Source: a virus
DNA: 28,556 nt
IMG/VR virus record: IMGVR_UViG_3300032829_000033
Location: 1-28,556 of that record
Reading direction: 5' to 3' (one strand)
A model generated the notes under the pieces. That model was given only the letters and a program-made list of their open reading frames with translations, was not told the origin of the DNA and searched no databases. Shown in pieces: positions 1-5,968 of this stretch. Numbering within the stretch: the stretch's first letter is position 1; every line of letters starts with the position of its first letter. The position numbers were made by a program, and so were the translations under genes.

Positions 1-1
1 A

Positions 2-202
2 GGTTCCAGATCAAGCAACACTAACACCAACCGCCCCGAATTCGATTGGGCGCTTTACGGCAAAGTCATGAGCGAACGCATTCGGGTGTTGCTGGATCGG
101 GCGAACCGGGAAACAGCGTTAGCCGTACAGCGATCCGCATTGCGTGAGGCCAAGCGTGCGCTGTCCGAGGCCGGGGCGAAGGAGGGAAAGAACAATGGCT
201 AG
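2..202 (+). CDS. Hypothetical protein, 5'-truncated by the window edge
   Basis: The frame is open from the first bases of the window to a TAG at 200-202, with 66 visible codons. The visible part is charged and probably helical (RVLLDRANRETALAVQRSAL, then REAKRAL) and ends GAKEGKNNG. The stop overlaps the start of the next gene at 195 by 8 nt, as in a packed phage operon. The purine-rich stretch near 180-190 supplies the next gene's ribosome binding site. I do not recognise a family. The only internal ATG in frame, at 68, would leave a 44-residue product, so I prefer a gene that begins outside the window. Confidence 0.6.
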   Translation, partial: GSRSSNTNTNRPEFDWALYGKVMSERIRVLLDRANRETALAVQRSALREAKRALSEAGAKEGKNNG

Positions 203-320
203 TTGGTTCAAATCGCTGTTTTGCCGTCATGATTATAGTTTCATCATAAACGGTTGCAGATGCAGCTTCTGGCAATGCTGCAAGTGTAAAAAGGTTACGA
301 TGCGGAGGCTGCGGCCATGA
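195..320 (+). CDS. Cys-rich 41-aa mini-protein, probable zinc-binding
   Basis: This is a 41-residue ORF starting at ATG 195, with GGAGGG about 9 nt upstream, and ending in a TGA that overlaps the next ATG (ATGA, 317-320). It begins MASWFKSLFCRHDYSFI and carries a Cys-rich tail (GCRCSFWQCCKCKK) with six Cys after the CRH motif. The layout CxH near the N-terminus followed by W-x-C-x-x-C resembles small phage proteins of the type HDY-F-I ... W-x-C-x-x-C-G-K, which are thought to bind zinc. Its role is unknown. The operon position with 4-8 nt overlaps on both sides supports a real gene. Confidence 0.6.
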   Translation: MASWFKSLFCRHDYSFIINGCRCSFWQCCKCKKVTMRRLRP

Positions 321-595
321 TTGGGGACTTTTTCTATCCCGAGCAGTTGGATTATCACGATTGGGCGGAAATTCTAATCGCCTACGCAGCGGCACGCGAG
401 GCCCAAGCCCGCAAGCAGGGCTACGAAGAGGGAATCGAGGCAGCGATTCAGGCTGCGACAGAACTATCTTTGTCGGTCGCTAGCGCCAAGGATGATGGCA
501 TATACGGGGGAATCGCCATGTTCGCACTGCAAGAAATGTGCAAGGCAATCCGTGCTCTTTCCCCCGCCGTAGCAGAGGAGAAGAAAAATGGCTGA
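317..595 (+). CDS. Hypothetical protein, 92 aa
   Basis: The ORF starts at ATG 317 within an ATGA overlap with the previous gene and stops at 593-595, overlapping the next start at 588 by 8 nt. It begins MIGDFFYPEQLDYHDWAEIL and then becomes an Ala/Glu-rich helical region (AAAREAQARKQGYEEGIEAA). The C-terminus is Lys/Glu-rich (AEEKKNG). There is no signal peptide or membrane segment. I do not recognise the family. The protein is acidic and probably all-alpha. Confidence 0.65.
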   Translation: MIGDFFYPEQLDYHDWAEILIAYAAAREAQARKQGYEEGIEAAIQAATELSLSVASAKDDGIYGGIAMFALQEMCKAIRALSPAVAEEKKNG

Positions 596-758
596 TGCAC
601 CAATGTTGCTCAGAACAATCATCCACCGCGATTCACCCGGAGGGGACGATCTTTTGGCAAAGATCAATTACGCCATTCCAGACGCTAGCAAAATCGTCTC
701 AGTTGTGCATGAGTACGTACTCGGCCATCTAGAAGTACACGTTTATTACATTTCGTGA
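588..758 (+). CDS. Hypothetical protein, 56 aa
   Basis: This 56-residue ORF starts at ATG 588, preceded by a purine-rich GAGGAGAAGAAAA that serves as the ribosome binding site, and ends at TGA 756-758. It begins MADAPMLLRTIIHRDSPGGD and has a mixed alpha/beta composition (INYAIPDASKIVSVVHEYV). It overlaps the preceding gene by 8 nt in another frame. A GC-rich hairpin follows the stop immediately. Function unknown. Confidence 0.55.
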   Translation: MADAPMLLRTIIHRDSPGGDDLLAKINYAIPDASKIVSVVHEYVLGHLEVHVYYIS

Positions 759-774
759 CCGGGGCGGCTCCCGG
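759..774 (+). other. GC-rich hairpin right after a stop codon
   Basis: CCGGG (759-763) and CCCGG (770-774) form a perfect 5-bp stem with a 6-nt loop, starting at the first base after the stop of the 56-aa gene. No T-run follows, so it is not a standard intrinsic terminator. It may be a weak pause or mRNA 3' end structure. The following stretch to 992 holds no gene I can support. Confidence 0.3.
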
Positions 775-917
775 CGTACCGAGTAACAAGTGAGCCATGA
801 ACAAGTTTGCCAGCGGTAGGGAGTCCGCCGAATAGGAGCAGAATCAGGCGGTATGCGTTGTTTCCAGCAATGTCGAATACAGCTCCTTCGCTCAGAAATG
901 AACCGCTGGCAATTCAG

Positions 918-946
918 TTCTATGCAGCAACGCACGAACAGACAGC
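918..946 (+). repeat. 29-bp direct repeat, copy 1
   Basis: This 29-nt segment (TTCTATGCAGCAACG at its left end, GAACAGACAGC at its right) is repeated exactly at 1336-1364, with 389 nt between the two copies. In copy 1 a related GAACCGCTGGC lies just upstream (899-909); in copy 2 its near-match GAACCGTTGGC lies directly downstream (1365-1375). This suggests a rearranged or recombined block. Confidence 0.8.
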
Positions 947-992
947 AGTGGGATGGGTCCCTACCCCCAAGCGTAGGAGAAAGTGGTCGGAT

Positions 993-1196
993 ATGTACAA
1001 ACCGAAGAAATACTTTGTGGTAGCAACAGAAACCGACGATGAGCGCGAAGCTATTGAAACCGCGTGGAAGCTTCAAGCAAAGTTCGTATTTGATACCGAA
1101 AAGAACGGCATTGCCACGATCATCACAGACAAAAATGGATCACGCCTGAAGGTTTACCCTAATCTATCCATCACGCACGAAGTGGTTAATGGGTAG
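993..1196 (+). CDS. Hypothetical protein, 67 aa
   Basis: The frame is open from 807, but I choose ATG 993 because the upstream part is Arg/Pro-rich, does not look protein-like and contains the 29-bp repeat. AGGAG at 976-980 lies 12 nt before the ATG, so the ribosome binding site is imperfect. The product starts MYKPKKYFVVATETDDEREA and contains strands and a helix (AIETAWKLQAKFVF, then GIATIITDKNGSRLKVYP), consistent with a small alpha/beta fold. A 12-bp inverted repeat pair (955-966 and 1191-1202) brackets the gene. No family is recognised. A longer product from 853 in another frame was considered and rejected. Confidence 0.5.
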   Translation: MYKPKKYFVVATETDDEREAIETAWKLQAKFVFDTEKNGIATIITDKNGSRLKVYPNLSITHEVVNG

Positions 1197-1260
1197 GGAC
1201 CCGAGCGAGGCACGCTCAGGCGATGCATTGTAGACACAGTTGAGGAAGGAGTGATGAACA

Positions 1261-1329
1261 ATGTTTGTATGCACAAACTGTAATCAACAAATGCGCCCAC
1301 AGAAAAATGGGTTTGAGTTTGTAGAGTAA
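1261..1329 (+). CDS. 22-aa zinc-knuckle-like micro-ORF, possibly a truncated gene
   Basis: AAGGAG at 1246-1251 precedes ATG 1261 by 9 nt. The product MFVCTNCNQQMRPQKNGFEF plus VE stops at TAA 1327-1329. The C-x-x-C followed by Q-M-x-P-x-x-N-G matches the first half of small phage zinc-ribbon proteins that normally continue to a second C-x-x-C, which is missing here. The second copy of the 29-bp repeat begins 7 nt after the stop, so the 3' half may have been lost by recombination. It could also be a chance ORF. Confidence 0.35.
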   Translation: MFVCTNCNQQMRPQKNGFEFVE

Positions 1330-1335
1330 CTGAGT

Positions 1336-1364
1336 TTCTATGCAGCAACGCACGAACAGACAGC
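1336..1364 (+). repeat. 29-bp direct repeat, copy 2
   Basis: This is an exact copy of 918-946. It begins shortly after the stop of the 22-aa ORF and leads into a 1365-1452 stretch with no gene I can support. Read in the frame of the micro-ORF the repeat would encode FYAATHEQTA, which is also the reading in the extended frame over copy 1, but neither context looks like a genuine protein. Confidence 0.8.
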
Positions 1365-1452
1365 GAACCGTTGGCTATAAGCGGCAGAGAGGCTCATACG
1401 GGGTGATGGTGTAGATGGCAGCACACTCACATGAGTTAAGGAGTGAGGGATT

Positions 1453-1653
1453 ATGGCGACAGATACGGAATTGCTTGACTGGATGATTTTCTACTCGGGG
1501 CAGGTAATCTGCTCCAGCGACGGCGAGACGTGCTGGGTGAAGTGGTTTTCCTCTGACGAAGAAGCTGGGGACGCGGGAGAATGCACAACGGGGCATTTCG
1601 GTGATGCCCGAAACGCAATCCGCGCAGCGATGAAACAAGAAGCCGAGAGTTGA
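1453..1653 (+). CDS. Hypothetical acidic protein, 66 aa
   Basis: ATG 1453 is preceded by AAGGAG, giving a workable ribosome binding site. The leader GAGTTAAGGAGTGAGG (1433-1448) is nearly identical to that of the next gene. The product begins MATDTELLDWMIFYSGQVI and contains a strand-rich core (GETCWVKWFSSDEE) and a C-terminal helix (GDARNAIRAAMKQEAES). The last part, G-x-F-G-D-A-R-x-A-I-x-A-A-M, resembles small phage proteins of unknown function. It is acidic and cytoplasmic. Confidence 0.65.
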   Translation: MATDTELLDWMIFYSGQVICSSDGETCWVKWFSSDEEAGDAGECTTGHFGDARNAIRAAMKQEAES

Positions 1654-1666
1654 GGAGTGAGGCAAG

Positions 1667-1855
1667 ATGACAACGCAAGATGTATGCAAAGGTTTCAGAA
1701 TTGAAATACGCACCCACACTCCCGCCTTGAACGCAATGAGTCCAGAACGAATCCGAGAAGTAGTGGCGATGGCCCTTGAGCATGGCGCGAGAATGCCGCA
1801 AGTTGAAGAAGAAATCGACTTTACCCTAGAGGTATCACGGATTTACGAAAAATAG
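1667..1855 (+). CDS. Hypothetical protein, 62 aa
   Basis: ATG 1667 is preceded by GAGGAG in a leader (1647-1662) that overlaps the stop of the upstream gene and matches that gene's own leader at 15 of 16 bases. The product begins MTTQDVCKGFRIEIRTHTPA and has a helical middle (SPERIREVVAMALEHGARMP) and an acidic strand-like end (EEEIDFTLEVSRIYEK). It is the last gene of the + strand early block. Family unknown. Confidence 0.65.
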   Translation: MTTQDVCKGFRIEIRTHTPALNAMSPERIREVVAMALEHGARMPQVEEEIDFTLEVSRIYEK

Positions 1856-1895
1856 GGGCGGCCCAGAAGGGGCAGTGAGCCATCCGGTGCCGCCC
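1856..1895. terminator. Candidate bidirectional terminator between convergent operons
   Basis: GGGCGGC (1856-1862) and GCCGCCC (1889-1895) can form a perfect 7-bp GC stem with a 26-nt loop, sitting exactly between the last + strand gene and the last - strand lysis-region gene (stop at 1903). There is no clear T-run on either side, so termination is inferred mainly from position. Confidence 0.35.
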
Positions 1896-1902
1896 ATGAT
1901 GA

Positions 1903-2337
1903 TTAACTCAATGATGCTGGCACCGGGGCAGTCTGCGCCGGAGGAACCGGAGGAGTCGGCTTTCCCGCCGTCTGTAAACTGCCAGAATCCAAAGAATTCA
2001 GGATTTCAGCCACTGCCGATGTCAAATCCGTGCAGCCCTGAATAAATAAGGCTTCATTGGCAATCTTGTGCCCGCTGACGAGTTCCGACGTCTTTACGAT
2101 GTTTGCAACCAATGGGGCAGCCGCCGCTAATTTCTGCGGGCCAGAGCCTGTTGATTGAATCAAAGCTTCCGCCTGCACGACCACTTGCCCAATGGAAGTT
2201 AAATCGTTAATGATAAGCGTCCCCGTATTCTGCGCTTTGGTGTTAGAACCGAACAGCCCCGATACCAGAGGCCACACGCCAGTGGCAACTGCGATGCCCT
2301 GAGCAAGAATCGAACCGAGTTTCTTCAAAAACGTCAT
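1903..2337 (-). CDS. Hypothetical protein with hydrophobic N-terminus, 144 aa
   Basis: The start ATG 2337 overlaps the stop of the upstream Tlde1-like gene (ATGA). The N-terminus MTFLKKLGSILAQGIAVATG followed by VWPLVSGLFG is a basic then hydrophobic stretch that could insert in a membrane. The middle is Ala/Val/Ile-rich and helical (SIGQVVVQAEALIQSTGSG), and the tail is Pro-rich (PTPPVPPAQTAPVPASLS). It is the last gene of the late transcript, next to the peptidoglycan enzyme, so a holin-like or lysis-accessory role is possible but not shown. There is no catalytic motif. Confidence 0.7.
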   Translation of the reverse strand: MTFLKKLGSILAQGIAVATGVWPLVSGLFGSNTKAQNTGTLIINDLTSIGQVVVQAEALIQSTGSGPQKLAAAAPLVANIVKTSELVSGHKIANEALFIQGCTDLTSAVAEILNSLDSGSLQTAGKPTPPVPPAQTAPVPASLS

Positions 2338-2717
2338 GCTATTTCTCCTTTGATTACCTGAATGTCATGGTCGAGCGACTGCCAGAACATCTCCCGCACC
2401 AGGCGAGCCTGGATAATGCAGCCATCAGAAGCATAGCCCGGCCGCTCGATTGAGTCGCCATGCAACATGAATCCGCTACGGCCGAAAGTCTCAGTTTCAA
2501 GGTAGGGCTCGAGCCGAATAGCATAAGGGCCATGCGTGCTTGATTCTGGAATCAGTTCGACTGCCTGCCACATACCACAAGGGATAGGGCCCATATTGTG
2601 CAGCGCCTGCGAGTCTGGGTCATTCTTGTGCGGCGGTTGCCCGGAATAGCCCATGCCCTGCACGGTGCCAGTGGCATCGATAAACTTGCCAGTCAGTTGA
2701 TGGTAAATCCATGCCAT
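2334..2717 (-). CDS. Tlde1/DUF2778-like L,D-transpeptidase-type peptidoglycan enzyme, probable lysin
   Basis: At 127 residues, the whole protein fits the Tlde1 (DUF2778) family: W-x-Y-x-x-x-T-G-K-F near the start, G-Y-S-G (23-26), N-x-G-P-I-P-x-G (41-48), then HGD (86-88) and ASDGCI (96-101). The His-Gly-Asp plus Ser-x-Gly-Cys signature, with Cys100 as likely nucleophile and His86 as partner, is typical of L,D-transpeptidase folds. Known Tlde1 proteins act on tetrapeptide stems in the periplasm. Here it lies among holin-like genes, so it probably acts as the endolysin or helps lysis. There is no signal peptide, so export would need a holin. The stop overlaps the next start (ATGA). Confidence 0.75.
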   Translation of the reverse strand: MAWIYHQLTGKFIDATGTVQGMGYSGQPPHKNDPDSQALHNMGPIPCGMWQAVELIPESSTHGPYAIRLEPYLETETFGRSGFMLHGDSIERPGYASDGCIIQARLVREMFWQSLDHDIQVIKGEIA

Positions 2718-2718
2718 A

Positions 2719-2946
2719 TCAGCTATCCCTGTCTGCCAGAAGCAGCGCTACGGTGCCTTTCTTGTCTTCTGGGGCAATCAGCATGATGGCTGAAGCCATA
2801 GCCAGCCGCGCCTTCTGCGTCTTATCTATCTCTGCATTGAGCTTGCGGCCCAAGCCATTCACATCCTTGCGGCTCTGCTTAATGAATGCCCACGCCCCGC
2901 CGGCGCCGAAGGCGAACCCTAGAAGTGCTTCAATGCCGATCATCAT
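2719..2946 (-). CDS. Small N-terminal-anchored membrane protein, lysis region
   Basis: I choose ATG 2946 (MMIGIEALLGFAFGAGGAWA, 75 aa) over an upstream TTG at 2964; GAGG lies about 12 nt before the ATG. ATG 2943 is equally possible. Residues 2-22 form one Gly/Ala-rich transmembrane segment. The remaining 50 residues are basic then helical (KQSRKDVNGLGRKLNAEIDK, then ARLAMASAIML). It overlaps the preceding gene by 14-17 nt and sits 1 nt before the Tlde1-like gene. A holin-accessory or i-spanin-like role is possible from size and place, but no family motif supports it. Confidence 0.6.
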   Translation of the reverse strand: MMIGIEALLGFAFGAGGAWAFIKQSRKDVNGLGRKLNAEIDKTQKARLAMASAIMLIAPEDKKGTVALLLADRDS

Positions 2947-3205
2947 TCGGCAGAATAACCTCAATTTTCATCAGTTCGCTGCTTAATTCCTTCACTCGGC
3001 TGGTCACTATGGCGGATCCGGCCATGCGCGCTTCATCGATTCTGGCCAGCAGCAGCTCGCGGTGAATGTAGGGCCCTAGGGCATCCCGAAAGTCGGCGTA
3101 ATCGGGCGGTCGGGAGTGCGTGTAGTACATCGAATGTGAAATTTTACGGGCAACAGCAGAAATGCGGTCGACGGCTGTCTTGCCGTTAATCGCGCGCTCG
3201 TCCAT
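2930..3205 (-). CDS. Hypothetical helical protein, 91 aa
   Basis: ATG 3205 begins MDERAINGKTAVDRISAVAR. The protein is mostly helical and soluble, with a central aromatic stretch (SHSMYYTHSRPPDYADFRDA) and a C-terminal helix (SRVKELSSELMKIEVILP). The ribosome binding site is weak (GTGAGC). It overlaps the next gene's start by 17 nt. No family is recognised. The position among lysis genes is the only clue to function. Confidence 0.55.
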   Translation of the reverse strand: MDERAINGKTAVDRISAVARKISHSMYYTHSRPPDYADFRDALGPYIHRELLLARIDEARMAGSAIVTSRVKELSSELMKIEVILPNDDRH

Positions 3206-3285
3206 TGCTCACAACCATACGCAATCTGCCCCTGTTGATGTTGCAAATTCTTACAGTTCCGGATTTCGTAACAGTTGTCTTGCAA

Positions 3286-3633
3286 TTACTGCGCCACCAC
3301 AGAAACCCCAGAAGGCGGTGCCGGGAGCACTGGTATCTGTACCTGCACTTCTCCATCGCAGGCACTTTCCGCACCGCCTTTCACCGCCGAAACGTTATAG
3401 AACAACGTTTGGCCGTCCGTGAGCCCAATCGAGTCGACGAACTGTGTAGAGGACACGCCAGTAGCGTAAGGAATGGGGGTTCCTGAGCATACGCCCGCCG
3501 CCGTGCCTCGATAAACGTTGTAGGTGACTCCAGAGGTCGTGGAAGCTGTCCACGTCAGCGTAACGGCATGCTTGCCCGGTGTATTCGCCCAGGCTAAGCC
3601 CGACAGCAATACCAAAAGCGCCCAGCGCTTCAT
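3286..3633 (-). CDS. Secreted fibronectin type III-like protein, 115 aa
   Basis: I choose ATG 3633, 1 nt after the stop of the upstream gene and with AAAGGCGG upstream, instead of an upstream in-frame start at 3678. The N-terminus MKRWALLVLLSGLAWA is a clean Sec signal peptide with an AWA cleavage site before NTPGKH. The mature part is one FnIII-like beta sandwich: HAVTLTWTAS, then TYNVYRGT, then FVDSIGLTDGQTLFYNVSAV, ending in a Pro-rich tail. Cys residues in VCSGTP and SACDGE could form a disulfide in the periplasm. FnIII domains bind proteins or sugars. A phage protein with a cleavable signal peptide in the lysis region is unusual. Confidence 0.7.
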   Translation of the reverse strand: MKRWALLVLLSGLAWANTPGKHAVTLTWTASTTSGVTYNVYRGTAAGVCSGTPIPYATGVSSTQFVDSIGLTDGQTLFYNVSAVKGGAESACDGEVQVQIPVLPAPPSGVSVVAQ

Positions 3634-3634
3634 G

Positions 3635-3817
3635 TCAATCCGCCTTTCGATGGTTCTCGACTGTGACTTTATGCCCATTCCAGCTTAGAGCAATCTTGTG
3701 GATTTTATGCACCTTCCGCCCAATCCACGCCAGCACTGAGATGATGGCTCCGCCGACCCACATCATGCCATCGCCGATGCGGGTGTGCGTCCACCAGTTC
3801 TGCTCGAATAGGCTCAT
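3635..3817 (-). CDS. Small single-pass membrane protein, 60 aa, holin-like
   Basis: ATG 3817 overlaps the stop of the preceding holin-like gene (ATGA). The 60 residues begin MSLFEQNWWTHTRIGDGMMW and contain one transmembrane segment (MMWVGGAIISVLAWIG, about residues 18-33), followed by a basic tail (RKVHKIHKIALSWNGHKVTV). Size and topology suit a small holin or holin partner, but no family motif is visible. Confidence 0.6.
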   Translation of the reverse strand: MSLFEQNWWTHTRIGDGMMWVGGAIISVLAWIGRKVHKIHKIALSWNGHKVTVENHRKAD

Positions 3818-4161
3818 GGTTTAGCCGCGGGCGGAACTGCCGCAGCCTGTGGGCCCTGTGTCAGCAAATTGCCCCAGCCGTGCTGAATGGCATATTGCAC
3901 AAACCAATGCCAAAAGTACGTGAGCAAGACGGCACCTGAAGGGATGGCGATGGTCAGCACATGCCCGCCATCAGTCCCGGGCGACCATGCCCAGGTAATG
4001 CCCATAGCTGCAATGCCGGAAGTGACGATGCGCATGGCCGTATTGATGCCTTGGGTATGCTCGGTAATCCAGGGCAGTTTAGACCATTTCTGCGCCAGTT
4101 GAATGGCGTAGGCACAAACTGCCGCCGCGCCGATTTGGGTTGAAAGTAGATTTGCCGCCAT
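3814..4161 (-). CDS. Holin-like membrane protein, 115 aa
   Basis: ATG 4161 is preceded by AAAGGGGG, a strong ribosome binding site. Hydrophobic segments lie near residues 5-23 (LLSTQIGAAAVCAYAIQLA), 42-58 (AMRIVTSGIAAMGITWA) and 68-90 (VLTIAIPSGAVLLTYFWHWF), with a Pro/Ala-rich C-terminus (AAAVPPAAKP). Two or three transmembrane helices in a 115-residue protein beside lysis enzymes fit a phage holin. It is coupled by a 4-nt overlap to the single-pass protein that follows. No holin family can be named from the sequence alone. Confidence 0.65.
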   Translation of the reverse strand: MAANLLSTQIGAAAVCAYAIQLAQKWSKLPWITEHTQGINTAMRIVTSGIAAMGITWAWSPGTDGGHVLTIAIPSGAVLLTYFWHWFVQYAIQHGWGNLLTQGPQAAAVPPAAKP

Positions 4162-4176
4162 AACGCCCCCTTTACA

Positions 4177-5961
4177 TCACTGACAAAATATAGCCACGTT
4201 CACCGTGTTCCCCGCCCCGGGAGTGCCTGAGTAAGTGAACGTTGCCCCGGTCGCGCTCACACTCGAAGCAACAAATGTGCCGTTCGCTTGCGTGCCGCCG
4301 TTCTGTACCGCGTTGCAGACACTTGGAGCTGCAAACAAGGGCGTCGGAAACGTGTAGGTAATCGTCGGGTTAGCGGCTTGGCCGGTTCCACTGGCAGTGA
4401 TGACGCCGCTGAAGCTGTTTCCGCCCTGAAGACTAGTCCATGCTGCGGTTGATCCCCAGCTCGCATTCAGAACTGCTTTCGCCGCCGTGATTCCAGCCAC
4501 GCCCTGCGAATCGAGATTCAGAACGAATCCGGTGTTCGAGATGCCCGCGCCGCCCGTGAAGTTATTCCCGCCGCGATTGATGAAGATAGACGATGCCGAT
4601 GATGCGTTGTAGGTGTTTCCCGTGCCCTTGGCCGCGAGGGTTAGCCCTTGCACGTCCACGGTGCAGGTGTTGGCACCGCAGTAGATGCCGTTGAAGTTGG
4701 TCACTGGATTCGCTGTGGCATTCATGCCGAAGGACGCGGAACTGCTTATAATTTTCAGGTAGCAGCCCGAGGCTCGACAGACATACCCATAGGCGTTCGT
4801 GCCGCCGTTGATGTTGAATGCAGGCTCGTAGAGCGTGACGCTGCCTGTCGCCGCTGAACCGATTCCGACTGCGTTGTTCGTACCGTTTTGGCTGCCATAG
4901 AACAGGCAGTAATAGCACACGAACCTGCCACTGACGTAGAGGTTCGCGTCCGATAATCCTGCCGGACTGTTGTTTTCAATCGAAACGCGATTGCCATAGG
5001 AGAGAGCACCGCTCCCTATCGACATTCCGGTCGTGCCGCACTCGCTGATGTTGATTTGCTGCAACTGCGCCCAGTGGGTTACTTCTACACCTGTCGCTCG
5101 CTCTCCGGTGCAAGTAAAATACTCCAAAGAGCCCACGTCCACGTTTATAAGATATGCGGAGGTTCCGGCGTTGAACGAAGTTCCGGCAATCTGGAATCCG
5201 ATGAATCGGCCCTCGAGCGGCACCGCAAAACAAGCATCATTCGCCGCCCCGTGGTTGCACGCGCCACTTTCGGGAAAGTCCGGAGGCGTCCAGATGACCG
5301 TGGTTGCAGGTCCGCGCCCTTCTAACTCGAAGCCGTTCGACAGATACATATTCCCCTGCGCCTGCCCGCCGGTCAGTGAAGGCAGATTCAGGCAGCCCGC
5401 TGGGTTTGAGTAGAAGTGCGGCGTGGTGAACATGTACTGCGCGGCGCTCAAGAAGACTTTCGGGCAAATCCAGCCCGTATTCGCCCCTGACGCCATGAAG
5501 GTATCGAGCGCAGCCGCCGCTGTGTCGTCCGGATTGCCCCATACGATACAAGCGAACGCCGCATTCGAGAGAGCCACGGAACTGACTACGACCGTCGTAT
5601 TGCTAGTGAAAGAGTTGATCGTAACCGGGGCGTTATACAGAATGGTCGAGTTCGATCCGAAGGGGTTGCAGCCGGATGACCCGAACAGCTTTTTCCCCAC
5701 GTCTCCCGCCACGAATGTATTGGCCGGACAGACTACGTTCGAGTTCGACGTGCTCACCGTGCAAGTGTTTTGCACCTGGGTGTTTGCTGGCGTCTGGTAA
5801 CACTGTCCGGTATTGGCTGCGGGGCATTGTGGAGCAAGGTAGAACGCCATGACCGGAGAGGCCCCGGAACCGACTCCGGAGCCGGAACCGCCTCCCGGAT
5901 TGATAATCTGCCCATGCGCCAAGACGGAGGCGAATAGCATTGCAATCAGTAGTTTATGCAT
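4177..5961 (-). CDS. Beta-helix spike or depolymerase-like protein with signal peptide, 594 aa
   Basis: ATG 5961 is chosen over TTG 5976 because AGGA lies 5-8 nt before it and the product then begins with a Sec-type signal peptide, MHKLLIAMLFASVLAHG. A Gly/Ser linker follows (GGGSGSGVGSG). Near residues 142-155 GNPDDTAAAALDTF resembles the opening of pectate-lyase-type right-handed beta-helices, and the middle is full of short Asn/Gly/Ser/Thr strands and Cys pairs. The last 90 residues (TITYTFPTPLFAAPSVCNAV, then VNVAIFCQ) look like a small beta-sandwich tip domain found on phage fibres. It could be a tailspike, a secreted depolymerase or a host-modifying surface protein. No catalytic residues can be assigned. 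Confidence 0.65.
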   Translation of the reverse strand: MHKLLIAMLFASVLAHGQIINPGGGSGSGVGSGASPVMAFYLAPQCPAANTGQCYQTPANTQVQNTCTVSTSNSNVVCPANTFVAGDVGKKLFGSSGCNPFGSNSTILYNAPVTINSFTSNTTVVVSSVALSNAAFACIVWGNPDDTAAAALDTFMASGANTGWICPKVFLSAAQYMFTTPHFYSNPAGCLNLPSLTGGQAQGNMYLSNGFELEGRGPATTVIWTPPDFPESGACNHGAANDACFAVPLEGRFIGFQIAGTSFNAGTSAYLINVDVGSLEYFTCTGERATGVEVTHWAQLQQINISECGTTGMSIGSGALSYGNRVSIENNSPAGLSDANLYVSGRFVCYYCLFYGSQNGTNNAVGIGSAATGSVTLYEPAFNINGGTNAYGYVCRASGCYLKIISSSASFGMNATANPVTNFNGIYCGANTCTVDVQGLTLAAKGTGNTYNASSASSIFINRGGNNFTGGAGISNTGFVLNLDSQGVAGITAAKAVLNASWGSTAAWTSLQGGNSFSGVITASGTGQAANPTITYTFPTPLFAAPSVCNAVQNGGTQANGTFVASSVSATGATFTYSGTPGAGNTVNVAIFCQ

Positions 5962-5968
5962 CGGGTTC

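Noticed and set aside
853-1023. 56-aa ORF across the first repeat copy
   Set aside because: Gln/Arg-rich product without protein-like pattern; ribosome binding site poorly spaced; its 3' part overlaps the better 67-aa gene.
1400-1450. tRNA D-arm-like sequence (GGTGT ... GATGGCAGCAC)
   Set aside because: No anticodon stem with a 7-nt loop and no T-arm (no GGTTCGA-like motif) follows, so it is not a tRNA.
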